Assembly (NCBI RefSeq): GCF_001719615.1
Contig: NZ_MDVX01000001.1
Span: 124,001 to 188,000 of the forward strand
Reading direction: 5' to 3'
DNA length: 64,000 bases
From: Neptunicoccus sediminis
Lineage (GTDB): Bacteria > Pseudomonadota > Alphaproteobacteria > Rhodobacterales > Rhodobacteraceae
The first letter of the stretch is position 1. Each line of letters begins with the position of its first letter. This document shows, one piece after another, positions 16,286 through 25,606 of the stretch. The position numbers and the translations under genes were made by a program. The notes under the pieces were generated by a model. That model was not told the origin of the DNA, searched no databases, and saw only the letters and a list, made by a program, of their open reading frames with translations.

Positions 16286-16423
16286 TGTGTATCCTTCCAG
16301 TCTGCGTTCCCAGAGATATAACGCCTGCGCGGGAAAAGTTACTTGCATATTGCGCCAGTTTACTAGCAAAGAGTGCCAAATTGTCGCGAAACCGTTTCAC
16401 ACCACGCCGGACGCTATACACTC

Positions 16424-17425
16424 ATGTCTATGAACAAACGCACCCGATATCATGTTGCACAGGATATGCAGACCATGTGCGCCCTGCTCAAGATCGACCC
16501 CAAGTCGGTTTTGCGCCGCGCCGGACTGCCGCCGGATTATTTTGACCATGACGATCGCGGCTTGCTGCCCCACCAGATTTTCGCCCTCTGGGACGCCGCC
16601 GCAGAAGAATACCGCAAGCCCGATCTGTCGGTTTTCCTCGGCAAATCGCTGGCGCACGGAATTTTTGGATCCGTGGTGCTGGCCTTTACCTGCTCTCATA
16701 CCGTACAGGCCGGATTGAACCGGATCGCGATTTTCAAACCGCTGATTGGGCCGATCCGTCTGGATATTCACACCGACGAAACCCGTCTGACACTGACCAT
16801 CACTTCTACCGAACCGGAACTCGACCTGCCAGCAGTGCTTGGCGCGATGGATCTGGTGTTTTTCGTCGAACTGATCCGCACGACCACAGCGGAACATGTT
16901 GTGCCCCTAGCGGCGAGCCTGCCGGAACTGCCCGCCGAAACGAAAGACATTGAAAATCATCTTGGAATCCGGATCACGCGCGGGGAAAATGTTACGCTAA
17001 CCATCGCAAGGGATGATGCGGAACGGCGGCTGGTGACGGAAAATCCGAACCTCTGGGCGGTATTTGAAACGGATCTGAAACGCAAACTTGAAGCACAGAC
17101 CGGCAACACCCCCACGGCGGACCGGCTGCGTGATGCTCTCTATGAAATGCTGCCAAGCGGACAGTCTTCGGTCGAGGCCGCCTGTCAGAAACTCCATCTG
17201 TCCAAACGATCGCTTCAACGGCATCTGCAACGGGAGGGCAGCAGCTTTCAAAAGGTGCTGGACGCAACCCGCTCAGAGCTTTCGCTGCACTATCTGCGGA
17301 TGGACAATATCAGTATCGAGGAAATTTCCTACCTGCTGGCCTTTCGCGATCCCAACAGCTTTTACCGCGCGTTTCACAACTGGACCGGAATGACTCCGGC
17401 ACAGGCCCGCAACTTTGCAGAATAA
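16424..17425 (+). CDS. AraC-family regulator, OruR-type
   Basis: 333 aa. The N-terminal half fits the Arabinose_bd ligand domain of OruR/ArgR-like AraC proteins (RTRYHVAQDMQTMCALLKIDPKSVLRRAGLPPDYF...). The C-terminal double HTH includes SSVEAACQKLHLSKRSLQRHLQREGSSFQKVLDATRSELS and ISIEEISYLLAFRDPNSFYRAFHNWTGMTPAQAR. Divergent from iorAB with 138 bp between, hence the likely regulator of that operon. An in-frame start at 16373 is possible but would add an unlikely leader. Confidence 0.9.
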   Translation: MSMNKRTRYHVAQDMQTMCALLKIDPKSVLRRAGLPPDYFDHDDRGLLPHQIFALWDAAAEEYRKPDLSVFLGKSLAHGIFGSVVLAFTCSHTVQAGLNRIAIFKPLIGPIRLDIHTDETRLTLTITSTEPELDLPAVLGAMDLVFFVELIRTTTAEHVVPLAASLPELPAETKDIENHLGIRITRGENVTLTIARDDAERRLVTENPNLWAVFETDLKRKLEAQTGNTPTADRLRDALYEMLPSGQSSVEAACQKLHLSKRSLQRHLQREGSSFQKVLDATRSELSLHYLRMDNISIEEISYLLAFRDPNSFYRAFHNWTGMTPAQARNFAE

Positions 17426-17431
17426 AACGCC

Positions 17432-17668
17432 CTAAAACGCCTTGAAGGTCAGAATCGTATGGGTGCGCTCGATCCCTTCAATGTCCAGAATATAGTCATT
17501 GATAAAACGACCCGTATCTTCACCCTCGGGAATATAAAGTTTTAACAACAAATCCCAGTCGCCGCTGGTGGAATGCAGCTCTGCATAATTTTCCCGCAAG
17601 GCGATTTCATCTGCAACCTGATAGGTAGAGCCGGGTTTGCAACGGATCTGGATAAAAACAGTGTTCAC
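17432..17668 (-). CDS. Stand-alone Lrp/AsnC ligand-binding (RAM) protein
   Basis: 78 aa. A single RAM/alpha-beta domain without the DNA-binding half: MNTVFIQIRCKPGSTYQVADEIALRENYAELHSTSGDWDLLLKLYIPE...IEGIERTHTILTFKAF, matching the AsnC-ligand-binding family. Such proteins bind amino acids or form octamers with full-length Lrp proteins. Convergent with the AraC-type gene, only six bases away. Confidence 0.9.
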   Translation of the reverse strand: MNTVFIQIRCKPGSTYQVADEIALRENYAELHSTSGDWDLLLKLYIPEGEDTGRFINDYILDIEGIERTHTILTFKAF

Positions 17669-17789
17669 GGCATAGCCCTTTTGCTGACTCGAACTTCACG
17701 GGAACCTCACCCGAAACGGGCGCGGCGTCAATGATACGGTTTCCATTTCGCGCAAACCATGCTCAAACTTGCCCAAGGGGAGACGACTG

Positions 17790-18593
17790 ATGATTGACTG
17801 GAACGATGCCTTCGCCAATGGCGCCTATATCGATGATGCCGCACGCTATCTGGAGCAATGGCCCAAAAGCGCCGCTGCCTTTCGCGCGACCCGAAACGGG
17901 GCAACGCTGGATCGCGCCTACGGGCCGGAACCGCGCAACCTGTTCGATCTGTTTCACCCGGACGGCCCCTCCAAGGGCACGGTGATTTTCGTTCACGGCG
18001 GCTACTGGCACCAGCTTGACAAAAATTATTGGTCCCATCTGGCCGCCGGACCGCTGGCACAGGGCTGGTCCGTTGCCTTTCCGGGCTACACGCTGGCACC
18101 GCAGGCCCGCATCAGCAAGATCACACAGGAAATCGCCGCCGCCGTCACCGCCATCGCCGCTATCACCACCGGCCCGCTGCGCCTGACAGGACATTCCGCC
18201 GGAGGACATCTGGTATCCCGAATGAACTGCACCAACAGCGGCTTATCCCCTGCGGTACAAAGCCGAATCGCCCATACAATTTCGATTTCCGGCCTGCATG
18301 ATTTACGGCCTCTGGTTGAAACAGATATGAACGACACACTTAAACTGGACAAATCAGAGGCCGAAAGCGAGAGCCCCGCCCTGCTCGACGCGCGGTCCGA
18401 TTGCTCGATCACGTTCTGGGTCGGTGCAGCCGAACGACCGGAATTTCTGCGCCAGAACCGCCTGATTGCCGAGAAATGGTCCCGCGCCGGAATCAAGGCC
18501 ACAGATGTTTACGCTCCGGACCAACACCACTTCTCCGTCATCGCTCCGCTATCGGAGCCGGACTCCCCCCTGACACGCGCACTGCTTGGGTAG
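17790..18593 (+). CDS. Alpha/beta hydrolase, kynurenine-formamidase-like
   Basis: 267 aa. The HGGYW oxyanion motif near residue 72, the nucleophile in GHSAGG, an acid region near WVGAAERPEF and catalytic His in DQHHFSV fit the arylformamidase branch (eukaryotic-type KynB/AFMID) of the alpha/beta hydrolases. Cytosolic. GGGGAG lies eight bases before the ATG at 17790. No other tryptophan-catabolic gene is nearby, so the substrate remains unproven; a general carbamate or ester hydrolase is possible. Confidence 0.85.
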   Translation: MIDWNDAFANGAYIDDAARYLEQWPKSAAAFRATRNGATLDRAYGPEPRNLFDLFHPDGPSKGTVIFVHGGYWHQLDKNYWSHLAAGPLAQGWSVAFPGYTLAPQARISKITQEIAAAVTAIAAITTGPLRLTGHSAGGHLVSRMNCTNSGLSPAVQSRIAHTISISGLHDLRPLVETDMNDTLKLDKSEAESESPALLDARSDCSITFWVGAAERPEFLRQNRLIAEKWSRAGIKATDVYAPDQHHFSVIAPLSEPDSPLTRALLG

Positions 18594-18791
18594 TCCCATC
18601 CATTTTCATTAAATATCCGCGGGGGTACGGGGGCAGCAAGCCCCTGTTTCAAAACAGTAAATATTAACCTTTGTCAGAATTATGTAATATTTAGTGATTT
18701 GTATTGGGGTCGGGAATCGCATAAATATCTCTTTGCCCGCAGGTCAAACTCCTGACTATGCGCAAGCGATCTTTCTGCCTGAGAGTTTGCC

Positions 18792-19193
18792 ATGAACCCA
18801 CCCGTTCATACCCTGTTTGCGATCCTTTTTACTGTTCTGGTCACAACATCCCCTGCCGCGGCCAATGATCCGGCGCTGGGTCTGTGGCGCACGGAACCGG
18901 ACCGCAAAAAACTGATTTCCCATATTAACATCCGCGAATGTGGCGATAAACTTTGCGGAAAAGTGATCCGGGCGTTTGATTCGAACGGAAAAGAAGTTAA
19001 GACGAAGCACGTAGGGAAAGAACTTTTCTGGGGAATAGAGCCTGTGGGCAATGGCGAATACAAGAACGGGACTGTTTATGTGCCGTTGCTGAACGTCAAA
19101 GCCAAGGCCTCCATGCAACTCAGAGGCAGCACACTTCACGTTACAGGCTGCAAAGGCGGCATCTGTGACGGACAGGTCTGGAGCCGGTTATAA
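18792..19193 (+). CDS. DUF2147 exported protein
   Basis: 133 aa with a signal peptide (ending SPAAAN). The mature part shows the DUF2147 pattern: GLWRTE, INIRECGDKLCGKVI, and the C-terminal VTGCKGGICDGQVW. Four Cys near CGDKLC and CKGGIC probably form disulfides. Small periplasmic lipocalin-like proteins of unknown role. Preceded by about 200 bp without a gene; monocistronic. Confidence 0.9.
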   Translation: MNPPVHTLFAILFTVLVTTSPAAANDPALGLWRTEPDRKKLISHINIRECGDKLCGKVIRAFDSNGKEVKTKHVGKELFWGIEPVGNGEYKNGTVYVPLLNVKAKASMQLRGSTLHVTGCKGGICDGQVWSRL

Positions 19194-19292
19194 AATTCAG
19201 TTTCGCCGCAGCGTTCCACCAACCGTTCTGGGAGGAAATGGTTTCGGGACGAGAACCTCGGCGGAAGGCCTGCAAGGCCACCCCTTTTGGGG

Positions 19293-19326
19293 TTTGGCGG
19301 GGCGATCCTGACATCGCCCCGCCAAA
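19293..19326. repeat. Perfect 14-bp inverted repeat
   Basis: TTTGGCGGGGCGAT and its exact reverse complement separated by six bases, between convergent genes (DUF2147 and the MDR dehydrogenase). The outer sequence lacks a long T run on either strand. Probably a shared transcription barrier for both convergent genes. Confidence 0.75.
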
Positions 19327-19342
19327 AATTTGCCCGACAGGA

Positions 19343-20368
19343 TCAGGGCGTAATCATGATCTTACCGTCCTTGATCTGTGTCGCAGCCGCCAGTCCGGAC
19401 ACCACGTCGCGCAGCGGCAGATAGGTCGCCACATCGGTAGACCAGCGCCCGTCGGCAAAACGGGTCTGCACCTCTTTCGCCAGATCCGCCATCAGCGCGC
19501 CATTGTCTTGCATCCAGCGGGTCAGCCAGAAGCCTTCAATCACTTTGGACTGAAAGATCAACTGCCCCATCTGGGTCATCGGGAATAATTCGGGGTTCAA
19601 CTTGCCATACGTCACCCAACGCGCGTTGTTCGGCATGGCGACAAAGACTTTTTCAGAAATTGCATCCGTCACCGCATCCAGAAAAACTCTCGGTTTTAAC
19701 GCGCGGCTGGCGGCGGCGAATTTCGCCTCGAAATCATCGGCGGTAACATCCAGAACCTCGCTCGCCCCCAAATCCCGCAGGGCATCGGCGCTGTCCATAC
19801 GGCGCACCAGACAGATCGTTTTCAACCCCTTGTCCCGTGCCAGTCCGATCATCAGCTTCCCAAGCTGGCTTGCCGCTGCCGAGATAACGAAACAGTCGCC
19901 GTGCTTTTCTGCAATATCAACCATCGCAATTGCAGTCAGCGGATTCACGATCTGCGCCGCGCCGTCTTCATCCTTTACCGCCGGATGCAGCGGGATGCAC
20001 ATGGCCGCCTGTGTCACGCAATATTCGGACCAAGCGCCGGAACCGGCAGCAACGAAAGCAACCCGCTTCCCCATCAGACCTTCGGCACCCGCGCCGGCCG
20101 CCACGACATCGCCACACCCTTCAAAGCCGGCGGGGGCGCCCTTCACACAGGGCTGGCCATATTCGCCTTTGATAAAATGCAAATCGGACGGATTGACCGA
20201 AGCCATCCGCAGTTTGATCAAAACCTGCCCCGCCGCCGGTTCGGGCATCGGCAGGGTTGCCTCCTCCAGATACACAGAGGCATCGGAAATAGCCGGGCCT
20301 TCGGACCTGCCGGAATAGCCGTCGAGTTTCTGAATGATCGCAAAAGTCTGTTCTGGCAAATCGCCCAT
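19343..20368 (-). CDS. MDR-family (zinc-independent) alcohol dehydrogenase/quinone reductase-like protein
   Basis: 341 aa. The GroES-like N-terminal half (VLIKLRMASVNPSDLHFIKGEYG...APAGFEGCGDVVAAG) and a Rossmann nucleotide-binding half (CFVISAAASQLGKLMIGLARDKGLKTICLVRR) place it in the medium-chain reductase superfamily; the catalytic zinc ligands are not evident, as in quinone oxidoreductases and enoyl reductases. Start MGDLPEQTF has AGGAG six bases upstream; the frame remains open upstream, but that part overlaps the divergent SDR gene. Substrate unknown. Confidence 0.88.
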   Translation of the reverse strand: MGDLPEQTFAIIQKLDGYSGRSEGPAISDASVYLEEATLPMPEPAAGQVLIKLRMASVNPSDLHFIKGEYGQPCVKGAPAGFEGCGDVVAAGAGAEGLMGKRVAFVAAGSGAWSEYCVTQAAMCIPLHPAVKDEDGAAQIVNPLTAIAMVDIAEKHGDCFVISAAASQLGKLMIGLARDKGLKTICLVRRMDSADALRDLGASEVLDVTADDFEAKFAAASRALKPRVFLDAVTDAISEKVFVAMPNNARWVTYGKLNPELFPMTQMGQLIFQSKVIEGFWLTRWMQDNGALMADLAKEVQTRFADGRWSTDVATYLPLRDVVSGLAAATQIKDGKIMITP

Positions 20369-20479
20369 GGCGTGCTCCTGAGTTTGACGCCGCGTCGAAG
20401 CGGCAATTAGCTTGGCATCACAATAGGCCAGGGCATAAGCTGTCAACATACACGCTACGGCAATCAGGGAAGAGACAAT

Positions 20480-21298
20480 ATGCTTAACGAACTTTTCGGC
20501 CTCTCGGGGAAAACCGCACTGATCACGGGGGGCGGCTCTGGCATCGGCGCAATGATGGCCGCGGGATTTGCGCAGGCCGGCGCAAGGGTGATCATCTGCT
20601 CGCGCAAATTGCACCAAGTGGAAGAAACCGCAGCCGCCATCAACGAAACAAACCCCGCGGGCAGCGTGGAGGCGTTTTCCGGTGATGTATCCAGCGAGGA
20701 AGGCATCGACGCTATCGTGGCCGAGGTCACATCCCGCACAGACACGCTGAACATTCTTGTCAATAACGCCGGTATCAGCTGGGGCGCACCTTTGGGGCAG
20801 TTCCCCCATTCCGCGTGGGAAAAGGTGATGAATGTGAATGTGGCCGGTCTGTTCCATCTGACACAGCAATTGCTGCCGCTTCTGATCAAGACTGCCAGCG
20901 ATGAAGATCCGGCGCGGGTTTTGAACCTCGGGTCGGTTATGGGGAAACATCCGCTGGGCGATGGCGCCTACAGCTATTCCGCGTCGAAATCGGCCGTGCA
21001 CCACATGACGGCAATTCTGGGCAAGGAACTGGCAGGGCAGCGGGTCACTGTGAATGCGCTGGCCCCCGGACCTTTCCAGTCTAAGATGACCGCCTTTGCC
21101 ACCGCAAAGGAAGAGCAAGCCAAGGCCGTTGGCGGCGACGTTCCTCTTGGGCGGATCGGTGCCTCAACCGACGTGCAGGGCGCGTCTTTGTTCCTGTGCT
21201 CCAAGGCGGGTGCCTATGTGACAGGGGCGATCCTGCCGCTGGATGGCGGCATCCATCTGATTACCGGTCCGAACTTGTTCGGGTCTGCGATGAGCTGA
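20480..21298 (+). CDS. Short-chain dehydrogenase/reductase
   Basis: 272 aa classical SDR. TGGGSGIG coenzyme motif at residues 16-23, NNAG in the middle, and the catalytic S...YSYSASK with Tyr and Lys four apart. The PG motif follows (APGPFQSKM). Similar to the RhlG/gluconate-5-dehydrogenase group. It reads divergently from the MDR gene with about 110 bp between; whether they share a pathway is unclear. Confidence 0.92.
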   Translation: MLNELFGLSGKTALITGGGSGIGAMMAAGFAQAGARVIICSRKLHQVEETAAAINETNPAGSVEAFSGDVSSEEGIDAIVAEVTSRTDTLNILVNNAGISWGAPLGQFPHSAWEKVMNVNVAGLFHLTQQLLPLLIKTASDEDPARVLNLGSVMGKHPLGDGAYSYSASKSAVHHMTAILGKELAGQRVTVNALAPGPFQSKMTAFATAKEEQAKAVGGDVPLGRIGASTDVQGASLFLCSKAGAYVTGAILPLDGGIHLITGPNLFGSAMS

Positions 21299-21414
21299 TA
21301 AAGATCAGGCCGTTGTGGAACCTCCTCAGCGGCCTGTGTATCCCGAAAATCTTAATAATTCTTTGAAGTTATCGTTTCACATGAAACAGAAACATTGCGC
21401 GGACTACGGTGAAT

Positions 21415-21501
21415 TTAACCGTAAAACGCAAGCATCAAAGCCAGCAGCACGAAACCGGCGACCAGCCCTGTGACAAACGCCGCAGCGAATAGAAGTGTCA
21501 T
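21415..21501 (-). CDS. Putative 28-residue membrane peptide
   Basis: MTLLFAAAFVTGLVAGFVLL then ALMLAFYG, a single hydrophobic helix with GxxxG-like spacing and nothing else. No strong ribosome site. It lies between the SDR gene and the RTX gene. The composition is that of a real small membrane protein, but chance cannot be excluded. Confidence 0.35.
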   Translation of the reverse strand: MTLLFAAAFVTGLVAGFVLLALMLAFYG

Positions 21502-21789
21502 TCAATACCCCACCAAAAGATTGCAATCCCGCCGCCGGTTGTTCCAACTCTGTCTCGCGGTGATGCCCATTCTCTCCAGTATTTTGTGGAGTCGCTTGTC
21601 GGACTGCAAGATTTAATCCGCCGGTTCTGCCTTCAATCGCGCTTGCTGACACGCAAAGGCGCAGGCTCCACACCGAAGGGGTGTGCGCTGCTGAAACCTA
21701 CTCCACCACGGATTGGGCGGGTGCTCTGAAACACCTGAACGATCATGCGAATCGCTGCGGTTAATGCAGGTCCATGCGCCCGATTTCCT

Positions 21790-24219
21790 CTACAGTATGA
21801 AGTTGTCTTTCCCCAGATCGGCCAGATCCACGTCCGGTAGAATGATCCTGTCGCCACTGCTGCCTCCGGGAAAAGCGTAAAGTTCAATCACGATTGCCCA
21901 GCTTTGGTCGAGCAGGTGTTCCCGCAGTTCGGACCAATCGATCCAGAAGGCCGAAAGGTCGATCCGGTCGCGCGCGACATCAAAATCGTGAATGTAATCC
22001 CGACCGGAGGCTGCAGGGAAAACGAACACATCCCTGTCGCTGTCGCCGGTATAGCCCCCGCCCCAGAGGTTGTCAGACCCTTGGCCGCCCTCAATCCGGT
22101 CAGCCCCCGCGCCGCCGAAAAGTTTATCCGCGCCAGCGCCGCCCTGTAATTCATCGTCGCCATCATCGCCGGTCAATTTATCTTTGCCAGCGCCGCCGAA
22201 CAGGTGATCTTTGCCCGAGCCCCCCCTGATTTTATCTTCTCCGCCTTCCCCTGTGATCCGGTCGCGACCCGCACCGCCAAACAAACGGTCGGCGCCCTCT
22301 CCGCCGGACAGAGCGTCTTTACCGGTACCGCCCATAATCCTGTCGTCGCCAGGTCCACCGTAGAGTTCATCATCTCCGGCACCGCCCCGCAGAATGTCAT
22401 CGCCGCCCCCTTGCATCTGTACCAACACGTTTTGCACGTAAACCGGCGCATACGCATCCCGCAGCGCGAACAAATCCGCAGACTGCGGGTCCGTTGCGCC
22501 ATCGTCGTAATCGGCGGCATCGGTCGGGGCGTGACTGCGGATGAAGGCTGCTCCACCGTTCCAATCAGCGTGAACCTGATAGATCATCCCCTGATCCGGT
22601 GTCGTGCCGGCATGATCCGCGGGCCCCGTGCTGAAGTAAAGAGAGCCATCCCTGTCGAGAAACACCGCAGAGACAGCCCCGCGCGGCATTCCGTCTGCAA
22701 AACCTTTGGATGTCATGGTTCGATTGATCTCAAGGGACGTAATTTCCGGATACCCGCCTATTTCCAGATTTTTCAGATCGAGGCGGAGCAAAAGGCCGTT
22801 GGCTCCGGCTTCTGAAGGGGCGATGACACTATACCACAGGTCTTCAGCGGCATTGTAAGCCACATCCCCCAGTATCTTTGGAAACAGACCAGCTGGAAGA
22901 TCAAAATGCTGCACCACCGGATCGCCAAAAGCGTTAAAATTATCCACATCCACTTTGGTGATCCTGTCCAAGCCTTTGTCAAATATCCACAGGTTGCCAG
23001 AGCTGTCGAAACCTCCTCCGCCCGCCAGGGCGCCAGTAGCCCCTGCGCGGTAGACCGCGCCAAGCGCGTCATAGAGCACAAGGTCGCCGGCGCTGACTGG
23101 TTTGCCGCGATCGTCCACGCCAACACCCGTCGCGATCCCGTAAAGCAGGTCGTTCTGGCGATTATACCCGAGTGCATCGACACCAAAACCTGCCCCGTCC
23201 CCCAGCTGTGTGATAGTACCATTGCTGCCGTCAAACCGGCTTAACTGGCCGTTATCCACCTGAAACACGCCTTGTTGTCCGGATGCAAAGGCAGAAACCT
23301 CTACCTTTCGCCCGTTAATTTCCACGACCGAGTCGTAAAGGAAAATCGGCCCGTCCGTCCGAACCTCGGGTCTGTCCCCTGTCGCAAAGCCGATCTCTTT
23401 GAACGAAAGTGTCCCCATCTTTCCGTCGCCGCGAACGTCAATGGAATAGGTGGTGTAAACGCCATCGCCAGCGTCAAACCGTCCGACCCGTTGTCCGTTC
23501 CAAAATACGGCAATGCCGCCCACCTCGGAGCTTGCGTTTAGATTTGCAGCGAGGTCGAAAGAGATTTGATAAGACGCCCCGTTCTCTGTCGCAAAGCTCT
23601 GGGACATGCGCGCGCCTTGGCTGTCGTGGGTCACATCCCAGTTTCCACCGCTTCCATATGCCGCCAAATCGCTTGCAAGCGTATCAGTCACAGAAGTTGC
23701 CAGCAGGTTTTGGCCAGACCCGTCCCCGTACACCAGATCATCACCCGCACCGGAATTGATCCGGTCGTTGCCGTTGCCACCCGCCGCGACATCAGCACCA
23801 TCGCCCAAGAATAGCCGGTCACGCCCCATACCGCCAAAGACGATATCATCGCCAGTACCTGCATCGACGCTGTCCCGACCAGCGTTGCCGAACAAAAGAT
23901 CGTCACCGCCCTTTCCTCGCACAACATCGCCGCCGCCGCCCGCGCCGATCACGTCATTCAAGACAGTAAATCCGGCCGTCGTCTGTTCGAACAGTCTTGG
24001 CGTGTAGGACCAAATCCGATCCGCGTAAGACCAGCCATCCGTGAACAGGTCGAAGGCCGCAGTGCCGACAGTCTTGTCCGTCATTACGACCGCGTTTTTC
24101 GGCCCGCCCGAACTTGTGTCCGCCGGTTCGGACCCCACTATCGTTTCACCTTTCCGAGTGCCCGTAATCAGGACCCCGTCACTTGGCCCCCATCCGCGGT
24201 CCAATTTTTTACCTGCCAT
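21790..24219 (-). CDS. RTX calcium-binding secreted protein
   Basis: 809 aa, no Sec signal. N-terminal RTX block of about eight nonapeptides (residues 90-167, GGxGxDxLx type); a lectin-like region; then a propeller-like segment (residues about 280-560, e.g. DALGYNRQNDLLYGIATG and VDVDNFNAF) akin to DUF6923. Thirteen further RTX nonapeptides occupy residues about 604-720, followed by DVFVFP...IHDFDVARDRIDLSAF, the M10/serralysin-type C-terminal secretion region. Expected to leave the cell by type I secretion and fold with calcium outside. No transporter genes are adjacent. Start MAGKK has GAGGGA upstream. Confidence 0.92.
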   Translation of the reverse strand: MAGKKLDRGWGPSDGVLITGTRKGETIVGSEPADTSSGGPKNAVVMTDKTVGTAAFDLFTDGWSYADRIWSYTPRLFEQTTAGFTVLNDVIGAGGGGDVVRGKGGDDLLFGNAGRDSVDAGTGDDIVFGGMGRDRLFLGDGADVAAGGNGNDRINSGAGDDLVYGDGSGQNLLATSVTDTLASDLAAYGSGGNWDVTHDSQGARMSQSFATENGASYQISFDLAANLNASSEVGGIAVFWNGQRVGRFDAGDGVYTTYSIDVRGDGKMGTLSFKEIGFATGDRPEVRTDGPIFLYDSVVEINGRKVEVSAFASGQQGVFQVDNGQLSRFDGSNGTITQLGDGAGFGVDALGYNRQNDLLYGIATGVGVDDRGKPVSAGDLVLYDALGAVYRAGATGALAGGGGFDSSGNLWIFDKGLDRITKVDVDNFNAFGDPVVQHFDLPAGLFPKILGDVAYNAAEDLWYSVIAPSEAGANGLLLRLDLKNLEIGGYPEITSLEINRTMTSKGFADGMPRGAVSAVFLDRDGSLYFSTGPADHAGTTPDQGMIYQVHADWNGGAAFIRSHAPTDAADYDDGATDPQSADLFALRDAYAPVYVQNVLVQMQGGGDDILRGGAGDDELYGGPGDDRIMGGTGKDALSGGEGADRLFGGAGRDRITGEGGEDKIRGGSGKDHLFGGAGKDKLTGDDGDDELQGGAGADKLFGGAGADRIEGGQGSDNLWGGGYTGDSDRDVFVFPAASGRDYIHDFDVARDRIDLSAFWIDWSELREHLLDQSWAIVIELYAFPGGSSGDRIILPDVDLADLGKDNFIL

Positions 24220-24518
24220 ATAAAATTCCCTCACCACTGGTTCGGGTTAGGGCTTAGGCATTAAATCTGAACGAAAAGAAAAGAGCCGGATGTGAAATGC
24301 GCAGGATTTATGCCGTATTTTACGGATTATTTGCCAGAAACTTCACGTTTTAGACAGAATCCGGTCGGTAAAGCGGGCAGATAGCCCCGCGCCCCTTTCC
24401 CTTAGGCTGTTTTCCAGTTATGAGGCCGCGTCCCTTTGGGGATTTGTCCAATCATGTACGATGTGCGCCAGCGGACAATGGTCTCGGGGCACAGCGTCAA
24501 AACCTAGGAGTTATACAC

Positions 24519-25541
24519 ATGGGCTACCGTGTTGTTGTCGTAGGCGCCACTGGCAATGTGGGCCGCGAAATGCTGAATATTCTGGCCGAGCGCCAGTTCC
24601 CCGTAGACGAACTTGCCGTTCTTGCATCGCGCAAGAGCAAGGGAACGGAGTGCAGCTTTGGCGACAAGACGGTTAAGACGGAAGACCTGGACACTTTCGA
24701 CTTCACCGGCTGGGATATTGCCCTGTTTGCTGTAGGCTCTGAAGCGACACAAAAATACGCGCCCGTCGCTGCCAAAACCGGTTGTGTGGTAATCGACAAC
24801 TCGTCGCTCTACCGCTACGATCCGGATGTGCCGCTAATTGTGCCGGAATGTAACCCCGACGCGATTGAGCAGTATTCCAAGAAGAACATCATCGCCAACC
24901 CGAACTGTTCGACAGCACAGATGGTTGTTGCGCTGAAACCCCTGCACGACCGCGCCAAAATCAAGCGGGTTGTTGTCTCTACCTATCAGTCCGTTTCCGG
25001 CTCCGGTAAGGGTGCGATGGACGAATTGTGGAACCAAACCAAGGGCATGTACGTCCCGGGTCAGGAAGTTGCGCCATCCGTCTACCCAAAGGAAATCGCC
25101 TTTAACGTAATCCCGCACATCGACGTGTTTCTGGACTCCGGCGATACCAAAGAAGAATGGAAGATGGTTGCCGAAACCAAAAAGATCCTCGATCAGTCGA
25201 TCAAGGTAACAGCGACCTGTGTGCGTGTTCCGGTATTCGTCGGCCACTCTGAATCGATCAACATCGAGTTCGAGGATTATCTGGACGAAGACGAAGCCCG
25301 CGAAATCCTGCGCGAAGCACCGGGGATCATGGTCGTGGATAAACGCGAAGACGGCGGCTACATCACCCCCAAAGAATGTGTCGGAGAATTCGCCACCTAT
25401 ATCTCGCGCATCCGGCAGGACAGCACGATCGACAACGGTATCAACCTGTGGTGCGTCTCTGACAACCTGCGCAAAGGTGCAGCACTGAACGCGGTGCAAA
25501 TTGCCGAACTGCTGGGCCGTCGGGTCCTGAAAAAAGGTTAA
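24519..25541 (+). CDS. asd: Aspartate-semialdehyde dehydrogenase
   Basis: 340 aa. NADP-binding GATGNVGREMLN at the N-terminus, catalytic Cys130 in NPNCSTAQM, and the substrate-binding VSTYQSVSGSG...ELWNQTK region. It reduces aspartyl phosphate on the way to Lys, Thr, Met and diaminopimelate. The start is set by CTAGGAG eight bases upstream; an ATG about 100 bp earlier would give a non-family leader. Followed by a strong terminator; monocistronic. Confidence 0.97.
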   Translation: MGYRVVVVGATGNVGREMLNILAERQFPVDELAVLASRKSKGTECSFGDKTVKTEDLDTFDFTGWDIALFAVGSEATQKYAPVAAKTGCVVIDNSSLYRYDPDVPLIVPECNPDAIEQYSKKNIIANPNCSTAQMVVALKPLHDRAKIKRVVVSTYQSVSGSGKGAMDELWNQTKGMYVPGQEVAPSVYPKEIAFNVIPHIDVFLDSGDTKEEWKMVAETKKILDQSIKVTATCVRVPVFVGHSESINIEFEDYLDEDEAREILREAPGIMVVDKREDGGYITPKECVGEFATYISRIRQDSTIDNGINLWCVSDNLRKGAALNAVQIAELLGRRVLKKG

Positions 25542-25569
25542 CGCCCGTTCCGCAGAATACCGAATTTCT

Positions 25570-25606
25570 GCCCTCCGCATCACACTGGTGCGGGGGGCAT
25601 TTTTTT
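25570..25606 (+). terminator. Terminator of asd
   Basis: GCCCTCCGCA pairs with TGCGGGGGGC around a short loop, followed by a seven-base T run. Confidence 0.9.

Noticed and set aside
19343-21118. A 591-codon open frame extending the MDR dehydrogenase upstream
   Set aside because: The upstream part lies over the SDR gene on the other strand, has Cys/His-rich non-protein-like sequence, and the true start at 20368 has a good ribosome site.
21633-21887. A frame with FQSTRPIRGG-like peptides and two GTTTCAG...GTGGAG units, suggestive of CRISPR repeats
   Set aside because: Only two degenerate 35-bp units without spacers and no cas genes; such peptides are known artefacts of repeat sequences.
21790-24219. 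An adjacent type I secretion locus for the RTX protein
   Set aside because: Flanking genes are an SDR and asd; no ABC exporter, membrane-fusion or TolC-like gene is present in the window.
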